From positions 1 through 50,749 of the forward strand of contig DHGP01000027.1 in NCBI GenBank assembly GCA_002402825.1: a stretch of 50,749 nucleotides of DNA. Direction: 5' to 3'. The notes below the pieces were generated by a model. That model ran no database searches, was not told the DNA's origin, and saw only the letters and a list, made by a program, of their open reading frames with translations. Source of the DNA: Firmicutes bacterium UBA4795. Its GTDB lineage: Bacteria; Bacillota; Desulfotomaculia; Desulfotomaculales; Nap2-2B. Below, in pieces: positions 34,219 to 41,269 of this stretch. Every line of letters starts with the position of its first letter. Position 1 is the stretch's first letter. Both the position numbers and the translations under genes were made by a program.

Positions 34219-35157
34219 TTACTTGCGTGTGGCCGTAACTATTTGCCGGTCGCCTACCTCATTTAATCTCATATCTTTAAAGCCAGCATCAGTAAGCCAG
34301 GTAACATATTCTTCCCACGTCCAAGTCCCCCCTGTTTCCGTGTTTACCAGCATGTTTACGGCAAACACGGCGGCAAAAGAATGGTGGCCCCGTACGAAAT
34401 CCATCACGGCAATACGTCCCCCTGGAACCAACGCGGTAGCTGCCCGTTTAAAAAGCCGCTGGTTTTCCTTTTCACCGTAAATATGACATATACTTCCTAG
34501 AAAAGCCAGGTGAAAGGGACCCTCAGGCAAACCCGCGGTAAAATCTCCCGCCACCAGGTGAATGTTCTCGTCAGGAGCTAAGGTAGATTGCGCCATAGCC
34601 ACCACTTCAGGAAGATCTAACATTGTTACTACAGCGCCTTGAGCGGCGAAGGCCCTAGCGTGAACAAGGGGTCCGCCACCTATATCCAGCACTCGTGCTC
34701 CAGAGGGTAAACCGGCCAAACAAAATTGGGCTATAGTCTTAGCACCCTCCTTTGCCCTTCTGCTCATGGCTTCAATAAAGTAACGGCGCTCCACGGCAGT
34801 ACGGTTGCCCCTGACCGGCCGTCCATTTTGGATTACCTGAGGCAACTTGATCCAGCTTTTGACCAGTTCGTAACTATGCATAAAAGCAAAGCCGTCATAG
34901 TTGGTGCTACCCGGCTGGTAAAACATTTCTTCCGCCCTGGAAGAAAGGCGGTATTTGTTTCCTTCGATTCGTTCCAGGTAATCCAGGGATACCAAGGCTT
35001 CCGCCACTGTCCATACGGCCCGGCGGTCTGCCTTTAAAGTTTCCGCTAATTCTAACGCGTCCAGTGTCCGTTGGTGTAAGGCTTTAAAAATTCCTGCTTC
35101 TACTGCTCCACCCACTAATAACAATTCAAAGGGGGCCTGAAGCGCTTTCCTTTCCAT
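34219..35157 (-). CDS. SAM-dependent O-methyltransferase-like protein
   Basis: About 312 residues. An N-terminal winged-helix dimerisation region (residues 5-85, AVEAGIFKALHQRTLDALELAE) is followed by a class I methyltransferase core with VLDIGGGPLVHARAFA (SAM site), VVTMLDLPEVV and VAGDFTAGLPEG. This is the layout of PF00891-type O-methyltransferases (hydroxyneurosporene methyltransferase-like). Substrate unknown. I use the ATG at 35157, eight bases after AAGGA, instead of a TTG one codon upstream. Confidence 0.85.
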   Translation of the reverse strand: MERKALQAPFELLLVGGAVEAGIFKALHQRTLDALELAETLKADRRAVWTVAEALVSLDYLERIEGNKYRLSSRAEEMFYQPGSTNYDGFAFMHSYELVKSWIKLPQVIQNGRPVRGNRTAVERRYFIEAMSRRAKEGAKTIAQFCLAGLPSGARVLDIGGGPLVHARAFAAQGAVVTMLDLPEVVAMAQSTLAPDENIHLVAGDFTAGLPEGPFHLAFLGSICHIYGEKENQRLFKRAATALVPGGRIAVMDFVRGHHSFAAVFAVNMLVNTETGGTWTWEEYVTWLTDAGFKDMRLNEVGDRQIVTATRK

Positions 35158-35204
35158 CAAGCTTATCCTTTCATTTTTAAAGTTACCGTTAATTTTTATC
35201 TTCC

Positions 35205-35534
35205 CTATAAATGTTTTTCCACTAGGGCAAAAAGTTCTTTTTTGGTCTGAAAACCAACTACTCTTTCTGCTTCTTGGCCTTCTTTAAAAATAACCAGGGT
35301 GGGAATGCTTAAAATTTTTAATTCAGCCGGGGTAGCTTGATTTTCGTCAATATTAAGCTTAGCTACCATAATTTTACCTTTGTACTCCGCAGCTACTTCC
35401 TCTACTAAAGGTGTTATCATCCGGCAGGGGGCGCACCATTCAGCCCAAAAATCTACCAGAACAGGGATTTTCGATGTCTTTAGCGTCTCCTTAAAATTTT
35501 CGTCTTTTAAGATTTGAATATTTTCGCTGGCCAA
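35205..35534 (-). CDS. trxA: Thioredoxin
   Basis: A 109-residue thioredoxin with the active site WCAPCR (Cys34, Cys37), the cis-Pro loop LSIPTLVIF and VLVDFWAEW. TTG start with AAGGAGG nine bases upstream. It reduces protein disulfides in the cytosol. No thioredoxin reductase lies next to it. Confidence 0.96.
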   Translation of the reverse strand: MASENIQILKDENFKETLKTSKIPVLVDFWAEWCAPCRMITPLVEEVAAEYKGKIMVAKLNIDENQATPAELKILSIPTLVIFKEGQEAERVVGFQTKKELFALVEKHL

Positions 35535-35666
35535 AATATATTCCTCCTTAAAGCTTTTTATTTGATTTTATTTCCTTAAAAATTTACAACTTATAAAACC
35601 CGTCTTAAGCAAGTTTTTTGGTTTGAACGCATAAAAATAAAATTAGAATATAAAAGAGGTGCCCTT

Positions 35667-36032
35667 ATGAATTTTTACGTCTTTTGGTTTAGGTTAAAGC
35701 ACCAGTTAAAGAAAGGACTAAAAATTTGGTTTTATTGCGTAAATATTATGCTATTTAAAATAAAACACCAGATAGAAAAAAGATCTTCACCCTATCTTTT
35801 TTCTGGAATAAAAAAACAGCAACCTACCTTGTTTGACTATATAAATGAGGCCCGTTTAAACTGGCATAATGCCCTGCGAGAATATGATTTTGTTGACCGG
35901 GAATTAATAGACTATTTGGCCTTAAAAATTATGACTGCGGAAAGACGCTATATAACTTTACTCCAACAAGCACGCTATCAGGGAATTACAGCCTGGCCTT
36001 CAAATTTAACAGAACCAATAAAAAATAAATAA
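35667..36032 (+). CDS. DUF2508 (YaaL-like) protein
   Basis: A 121-residue protein. The C-terminal 70 residues fit DUF2508: LFDYINEARLNWHNALREYD, FVDRELIDYLALKIMTAERRY, LLQQAR. B. subtilis YaaL is a member. The N-terminus has an amphipathic, aromatic-rich stretch. Function unknown. A bidirectional terminator follows. An AGAGGTG site precedes the ATG. Confidence 0.8.
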   Translation: MNFYVFWFRLKHQLKKGLKIWFYCVNIMLFKIKHQIEKRSSPYLFSGIKKQQPTLFDYINEARLNWHNALREYDFVDRELIDYLALKIMTAERRYITLLQQARYQGITAWPSNLTEPIKNK

Positions 36033-36041
36033 ACCTAAAAT

Positions 36042-36075
36042 AAAAACAGCGGTATTAACTTTTACCGCTGTTTTT
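36042..36075. terminator. Bidirectional rho-independent terminator
   Basis: AAAAACAGCGGTA (36042-36054) and TACCGCTGTTTTT (36063-36075) form a perfect stem with an 8-base loop and A/T runs on both sides. It serves the convergent DUF2508 and SDR genes. Confidence 0.9.
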
Positions 36076-36090
36076 ATTTTAGTTAATTAT

Positions 36091-36852
36091 TTACATTATT
36101 CCTATTGAACCAGCAACTGCAATTATCTGCCCTGTAACATACTGTGATTCTTCTGAGGCAAGAAACACCACTATCGGAGCCACGTCTTCCGGCTCACCCA
36201 TTCTTTGAATAGTACTTTCCTTGGCAAATTTATCGTACAACATTTGTCTGGTCTTTTCGGGAATTGCTTCGGTCATGGCTGTTTTTGCCGCCGGAGCAAT
36301 TGCATTAACACAAATACCATAGCGGGCTAACTCACGAGAGTTTGATTTTGTTAAGCCAATAATTCCCGCCTTGGCAGTACTATAATTGGCCTGGCCAATA
36401 TTGCCATAAAGACCGGCTGGTGAAGTAATATTAATAATCCTGCCTTTGGCTACTTTATTATCAATTATATACTTAACTACTGCCTGAGTATTAAGGAAAG
36501 TGCCTCTAAGGTGAACAGTCATAATGTCGTCCCACTGTTGTTCCGTCATCCTTACCAGTAGGTTATCTCTTGTAATACCAGCGTTATTAATTAAAACATG
36601 AACCGTACCAAACTCTTTAACTGCTGTAGCTACTAAGTTGTCCGCCGTTTCCTTTGTTCCGACACCGCCAATACATGCTACTGCCTTCCCATTCATAGCT
36701 TTAATCTCATCTACGACCCCGTTTGCCAAATCAGCAACAAAGTCATTTACTACAATAGCCGCACCTTCCTTAGCCATAGCCATTGCGTAACTTTTACCTA
36801 AACCTGCTCCTGCTCCGGTAATAATAACTACCCTGTCTTTAAGCCTGTCCAT
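36091..36852 (-). CDS. Short-chain dehydrogenase (3-oxoacyl/3-hydroxyacyl reductase type)
   Basis: A 253-residue classical SDR. The cofactor motif GAGAGLGKSYA (residues 13-23), the NNAG motif, catalytic Ser (NITSPAG), and YSTAKAG (Tyr/Lys) are complete. The profile is close to FabG and to the dehydrogenase part of peroxisomal multifunctional enzyme 2, so the substrate could be a 3-oxoacyl-CoA or -ACP. No other fatty-acid gene is near. AAGGAAAAA precedes the ATG. Confidence 0.85.
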   Translation of the reverse strand: MDRLKDRVVIITGAGAGLGKSYAMAMAKEGAAIVVNDFVADLANGVVDEIKAMNGKAVACIGGVGTKETADNLVATAVKEFGTVHVLINNAGITRDNLLVRMTEQQWDDIMTVHLRGTFLNTQAVVKYIIDNKVAKGRIINITSPAGLYGNIGQANYSTAKAGIIGLTKSNSRELARYGICVNAIAPAAKTAMTEAIPEKTRQMLYDKFAKESTIQRMGEPEDVAPIVVFLASEESQYVTGQIIAVAGSIGIM

Positions 36853-36903
36853 TTTTTCCTTATTGCCCCCTCCTTTTTTAATTTTATACGGTACACATAC
36901 TTC

Positions 36904-36978
36904 TGGTGCGCCTGGCAGGAATCGAACCTGCGCACCTGGCTCCGGAGGCCAGCGCTCTATCCCCTGAGCTACAGGCGC
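36904..36978 (-). tRNA. tRNA-Arg (anticodon CCG)
   Basis: Minus-strand acceptor GCGCCTG pairs with CAGGCGC; CCA encoded. The anticodon loop CTCCGGA sits between CTGGC and GCCAG, giving CCG, which reads CGG. D-arm and T-arm are normal. Confidence 0.95.
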
Positions 36979-37071
36979 AATTACAACATTTAAAATATTA
37001 ACAACTTGTTGCTTTTTTATTGTATCAAAAAAATAAAAAATAAAGCAAGTTTTTTGTTTATTTGATTATAT

Positions 37072-38892
37072 TTAAACATAAGCTAATAGTCTTTTACGCA
37101 GTAAGGCTTCTAATCCCCGAGGTAGTTGTTCTATTGTATCAATTAAAAGTAAATTTTCCTTATATTGATTTTGAAACTGTTCTTTTAGCTGTTCGTTATA
37201 ACCACAACCAATGGTGATTAGTTCTATTTCTTCTCTTTGACAATATTTAACTGCTTTTTCTACGCTAACTCCTCCGCTGTTAGGCTCACCATCAGTTACA
37301 TGTAAAATCATCCTTTTTTTATCCCTGGGAATAGTTAGGGCAGCCGCAACTATACTCTGCCCGGTAGGGGTACGCCCATTAGGAACAATAGAATATAATT
37401 TGTCATGGTGAAGCAATCTAAAAATTTCACAGTACTTTGCTCTTTCAAAATAACATAAAATGTCCAGTTTGTTTCGTGAACCCTTTATTGCCTCATACAA
37501 AGACACAAAGGTACTTTCCGTAAGTTCCCACTCTTTTCCTTCTACTCCACTCATAGATAAAGAAGCATCCACTAAAATGGTTATATTCCAGGCGTCTTTT
37601 ATGGTCAACTCCTTTTGCTTAAATACTCTCCCGTTTAAGGGGGCTCTATAAAGCCTGCGCCCATCTATTTTACCTGAATATAATCCTCTATTGACACGGG
37701 GGGCTTTAGAAACCTGGGCTTCAAAAATACGCTTTAATCTTTTTACTAAAAGCGGGTCTGATCTTCTATTGCAAGGCATAGTAGAATTCCAAAAACGCGT
37801 TTCCAAAAGATCCGTGACTACTTCTCCAGTAACCACTTCAATAAGAGGGTTCATGTCTTTATTTTTATCTTTCTCAAGAACGTTTAAGCTAGCCTTAAGA
37901 CGCGAAGCCTGCTCTTGAGGCATTATATCCATTGGTTTTATTTTGGTTAGCTTCCCAAAGTCATCGCCTTGTTGGTCAATAAACTCGTCTACCTCATTTT
38001 CTGTCGTCTCTTTATTAGGCGGTGCTTCATTAAGAACGCTTTCTTCTTTAGAATCTGAATGAGATACGTGAGGCCACCACCAAACATTATGCCCCACCTC
38101 ATCAGGAATATTTACTCCGGTAGGATCAAAGGGCGCTTCGTACTCCCAATCCTGAATGCATTCATATATTTTATCCCATATTTCAAGGTAAAGATTTGCC
38201 CGGTATTCACTTTTTTCCATAGTTGAATTTTTGTGTTCACCGCAAGCAATAATTTTCTCTACATAAGACAAAAGAATACTTAAAGGCTTTAAATAATCGT
38301 GGTGATAATTAACCTCAATGCTAAACCTGCCTTCTAAAACTATCTCTTCCCAAATTTGAAAAAGGCATTCGGCGGTAGGAGGCAAGGACAGGTCCCTTGT
38401 TTCTTTTAGGATACAGTAGCCCCAGGCCTTTTCCAGGTAATATTCCCAAATTGATCCCTTAGCTACTTTATTAACGTAAATATCCTCACCTACCTCAATT
38501 AAACGAAGTAAATTGTTTTTATATTTTCGGGGCAACTCCTTGGTTTTTTCTTCCGCCTTTATCCAAACCCAATCGCTTAATTCTTTACAGTGAAAAGCTT
38601 CGTGGGCGGTTATCCCGACCAAAATATCCATTTTACCTGGTGGAACAGGGTACTCTCCCTTAACAAAACCTACATCTAAAAAAAACTTATCGGCACTTTT
38701 TTTAGACATACCCAGCCATTCAATAGTCTTCATGTTTGCCGCTATATATTGTCCTACTTTCCGCAAGGCTCTTAGAGCGCAAGCCAGTTCCTCATGTTCT
38801 AAAGTAGCTTTATTTTTTCGCCAGTATTCAGAATACCCCGAGTAAATATTATGGTTAATTGTAAATAAAGGGCTTTTTGCTGAGTTTAACAT
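37072..38892 (-). CDS. VWA protein with N-terminal HExxH metallopeptidase-like domain
   Basis: A 606-residue protein. Residues 97-101 are HEAFH, an exact HExxH zinc motif in a helix (ITAHEAFHCKEL), with acidic residues downstream (RLIEVGEDIYVNK, 131-142). The middle (about 270-420) is acidic and charged. The C-terminal VWA domain has a complete MIDAS: DASLS (442-446), TPTG and VTDGEP. The order metallopeptidase-like then VWA resembles the DUF2201/COG3864 type and CobT-like proteins. Start ATG lies after AGGTGA, which contains the stop of the MoxR gene, so the two are translationally coupled. Function unknown. Confidence 0.85.
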   Translation of the reverse strand: MLNSAKSPLFTINHNIYSGYSEYWRKNKATLEHEELACALRALRKVGQYIAANMKTIEWLGMSKKSADKFFLDVGFVKGEYPVPPGKMDILVGITAHEAFHCKELSDWVWIKAEEKTKELPRKYKNNLLRLIEVGEDIYVNKVAKGSIWEYYLEKAWGYCILKETRDLSLPPTAECLFQIWEEIVLEGRFSIEVNYHHDYLKPLSILLSYVEKIIACGEHKNSTMEKSEYRANLYLEIWDKIYECIQDWEYEAPFDPTGVNIPDEVGHNVWWWPHVSHSDSKEESVLNEAPPNKETTENEVDEFIDQQGDDFGKLTKIKPMDIMPQEQASRLKASLNVLEKDKNKDMNPLIEVVTGEVVTDLLETRFWNSTMPCNRRSDPLLVKRLKRIFEAQVSKAPRVNRGLYSGKIDGRRLYRAPLNGRVFKQKELTIKDAWNITILVDASLSMSGVEGKEWELTESTFVSLYEAIKGSRNKLDILCYFERAKYCEIFRLLHHDKLYSIVPNGRTPTGQSIVAAALTIPRDKKRMILHVTDGEPNSGGVSVEKAVKYCQREEIELITIGCGYNEQLKEQFQNQYKENLLLIDTIEQLPRGLEALLRKRLLAYV

Positions 38893-38896
38893 AAAA

Positions 38897-39766
38897 TCAC
38901 CTGCTTATAGAATTTGGTTTAAAGATAATATACTTATTTTCTAAAATTCTCAAATCTTTTGTTTCCACGTGAATAGATAACAGTAAAGATTCTAAGATAT
39001 CTTTTGATATTTGTAAGCTGTACATAACTGCTTCCCTAATTGTTGCGCCCATAGCTACTAATTCAGCTATCATTAAACTGTGGCGGGTGGAAACAGCAAT
39101 AGGAACGTTATGGTCGCTTCTTAGCTTATGGACAATTTTAAGGATGGTTTCCGCTTGTTCTTCATTTACCCCTGCTTTTAGCGTTAAAACCTGCTTTTCC
39201 ACATCAAAGGGAAGGTAGTCCATGTTAATAACGTAAAATCGGTCCCTTAAAGCCGCATCTAATGTTTCGGTGCCGGAAAACTCGTCCCCTTCGTTCATGG
39301 TGGCAAAAAAAGTAACTCCTTCAGCTACTTCTACCAATCCTAGCTCATCCACCCAGATGGACCTGTCCTCTGAAAGCACCGAAAATAATTCATTTAAGGC
39401 CTTTGGATGTTCAGGACGGTTTATTTCTTCTAGGTGGATAACGCAATAGGGAGTAGAAATAGCCTTAGGAAAAAGAAATTCTTGGTAATAGGTTTCTCCT
39501 TCCCTTAGCTTTTGTTCCCCAAAAAGCTGCCCTGGTTCTGAAAGAAGGCCAATTTGGAATACGGTAAAAGGGCGCTTAAAGTAAGCGGCAAATTGCCGGA
39601 CCATGGAAGATTTTCCGCATCCTTGTCTGCCTGTAATTAAGATGTTTACGGGATGTTTTTTAGATAGTTCATTTAATTTAAGCAAGGCGTCAATATCTTC
39701 CTCCGGAGCAAAAAAATATGGATCTATAGAGGGAATTCTTATTTGTTTACTGTACTTTACGGTCAT
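38897..39766 (-). CDS. MoxR-family AAA+ ATPase
   Basis: About 289 residues. Walker A GRQGCGKSS, Walker B VIHLEEINRPEHPKALNEL, sensor-1 FFATMNEGDEFSGTETLDAALRDRF. It resembles the MoxR/CbbQ/NorQ group, which work with a VWA partner to remodel or insert metals into enzymes. The partner is the next gene, four bases downstream. ATG 39766 is taken because GGGAGG lies just upstream; a TTG five codons earlier overlaps this site. Confidence 0.9.
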   Translation of the reverse strand: MTVKYSKQIRIPSIDPYFFAPEEDIDALLKLNELSKKHPVNILITGRQGCGKSSMVRQFAAYFKRPFTVFQIGLLSEPGQLFGEQKLREGETYYQEFLFPKAISTPYCVIHLEEINRPEHPKALNELFSVLSEDRSIWVDELGLVEVAEGVTFFATMNEGDEFSGTETLDAALRDRFYVINMDYLPFDVEKQVLTLKAGVNEEQAETILKIVHKLRSDHNVPIAVSTRHSLMIAELVAMGATIREAVMYSLQISKDILESLLLSIHVETKDLRILENKYIIFKPNSISR

Positions 39767-39859
39767 TAAACAACCTCCCAATTTTTTACTTTAAATTGTT
39801 ATAATCTTTTAACTATTTATTTAATTATGCAAAGAATATAATCTATTTATAACAAATTG

Positions 39860-40387
39860 TCAAGAAATTTTTATTATTTTTTTTAAATTAATTTCTTGTT
39901 CTTGGCTTATGAGTTTCGCTAAGTCCGCTATCTTACCCTTACCAGGAATAGTTAAAGCCGGGGCTAAAACCGTCAAAGGGAACAGGACAAAGGCACGCTC
40001 AGCCAGCCTGGGGTGGGGGATTATTAGCTTACGGGTACATAGATTTACATTTTCGTACCAAATTATATCCAAATCGATAATCCGCGGTCCCCATGGAATA
40101 GTGCGTATCCGGCCCAACTGCTTTTCTATGTCCTGTAAAAAAGCTAGCAACTCAAAGGGTGAAAGGGTAGTGGATATTTCGGCAACGGTATTATAAAACC
40201 AGGCTTGCTTGAGGTAGCCAACCGGGGCAGTTTTATATAAAGGAGCAATTCTTTGGAGCTTAATTTCTGAATGACCGGCTAATTTTTTTAACGCTGCGAT
40301 AAGGTTGGCTTCCTTATCCCCTAAATTTGTGCCCAGGCTAAGATACACTGTATTAGCAATAATTACCATCACCTTATAATTTGACAT
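39860..40387 (-). CDS. folK: HPPK, 6-hydroxymethyl-7,8-dihydropterin pyrophosphokinase
   Basis: About 175 residues, making dihydropterin pyrophosphate for folate. VYLSLGTNLGDKEANL, ETGPVGY-type AVGY... as KTAPVGYLKQAWFYNTV, and GPRIIDLDIIWY are the HPPK motifs, with the catalytic acidic pair in DLDI. The ATG at 40387 has no ribosome site; an AAGGTG lies six bases before an ATT at about 40361, so the start is uncertain by about nine codons. It follows folB by 19 bp in the same operon. Confidence 0.92.
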   Translation of the reverse strand: MSNYKVMVIIANTVYLSLGTNLGDKEANLIAALKKLAGHSEIKLQRIAPLYKTAPVGYLKQAWFYNTVAEISTTLSPFELLAFLQDIEKQLGRIRTIPWGPRIIDLDIIWYENVNLCTRKLIIPHPRLAERAFVLFPLTVLAPALTIPGKGKIADLAKLISQEQEINLKKIIKIS

Positions 40388-40406
40388 TTGCTAAATGTCG
40401 CCTGGT

Positions 40407-41249
40407 TTATTGGTGGCGGCGTATTTCAACCACCACTCCACTTAGGCAACCAGGAATAAAGGCACCCGGTTTCTTAATCCGGACCAATACCTCAGCAACC
40501 TTAAACCTGGCTAAAATTGCCGTAGCTACAGCTTCGGCCAATGCTTCAATTAAATTGTAGGAAGAATTAGTAACCACTTTTTGCACCACCTGGTATACCT
40601 CGGCATAGTTTACCGTATGCTCCAGGTTATCCAACTTTCCGGCGGCCTTTAAATCGCCAAAAAGCTCTACATCCACTTCTAGTTGTTGTCCCAGTTCACG
40701 CTCCGGGGCTGAAACCCCGTGATAAGCGTAAAATTGCATCCCTTGCAGGCAAATTTTATCTTTTACCTTGTTTTTTTGGTCGCTTTCTGGTGTGCTTGAC
40801 GGTAGGAAATAGTCATTTATAAAATCACCGGTTCTTTTTAGTGTTTCTTGGATTTGCCCGGCCAGTGCTGCCAAGCCAAATGACTGCTGCTTAAGCTTAA
40901 TCAACAAAGCAGCGTATTGTTTTAAAGTGCCCATTAAAAGAACATCGGTACGAGAGACCGCCCCGCTTATTACCCCCCGGGCTACTGCTGCCTCTCCACC
41001 TTGACTTAGCATTTCTTGCTTTAAAATAAGAGCTTGGGTAGCGGTAAGGTCCTTTATTTTTATTACACGAAATACTGCCTTGGGAGCCATTACCTGACAG
41101 CCGACTTTATCTGCCCCAATTTTAGCTATTTCTGAGGATGCTTCCGCTAAATTTTTAATTTCTATATATTCAATAGCCAATCCTTTAGCCAGGCAGCGCG
41201 TAGACAAGGGCCAATGTAGGGGCGTTAAATTTAACGCCATACTGACCAT
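40407..41249 (-). CDS. folB: Fusion of FolP N-terminal extension with dihydroneopterin aldolase (FolB)
   Basis: A 280-residue protein. Residues about 165-279 are a complete FolB: ICLQGMQFYAYHGVSAPE, LEHTVNYAEVYQVV, IEALAE, VRIKKPGA with the catalytic Lys. Residues about 25-145 match the N-terminal extension of clostridial dihydropteroate synthase: ILKQEMLSQGGEAAVARG, TDVLLMGTLKQYAAL, QSFGLAALA. The pterin-binding barrel of FolP is missing; no TPDSFSDGG or GESTRPG motif is present. Residues 1-16 come from a family A palindrome (MALNLTPLHW). No ribosome site precedes the ATG; AAAGGA six bases before an ATT (41171 region) may mark the older start. Downstream folK fits a folate operon. Confidence 0.85.
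   Translation of the reverse strand: MVSMALNLTPLHWPLSTRCLAKGLAIEYIEIKNLAEASSEIAKIGADKVGCQVMAPKAVFRVIKIKDLTATQALILKQEMLSQGGEAAVARGVISGAVSRTDVLLMGTLKQYAALLIKLKQQSFGLAALAGQIQETLKRTGDFINDYFLPSSTPESDQKNKVKDKICLQGMQFYAYHGVSAPERELGQQLEVDVELFGDLKAAGKLDNLEHTVNYAEVYQVVQKVVTNSSYNLIEALAEAVATAILARFKVAEVLVRIKKPGAFIPGCLSGVVVEIRRHQ
41216..41242. repeat. Family A repeat at the start of the FolP-N/FolB gene
   Basis: GTAGGGGCGTTAAATTTAAC followed by GCC and a mismatched end. It supplies the first codons of the reading frame. Confidence 0.8.
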
Positions 41250-41269
41250 TTTAATGCAACGGCTACCGG

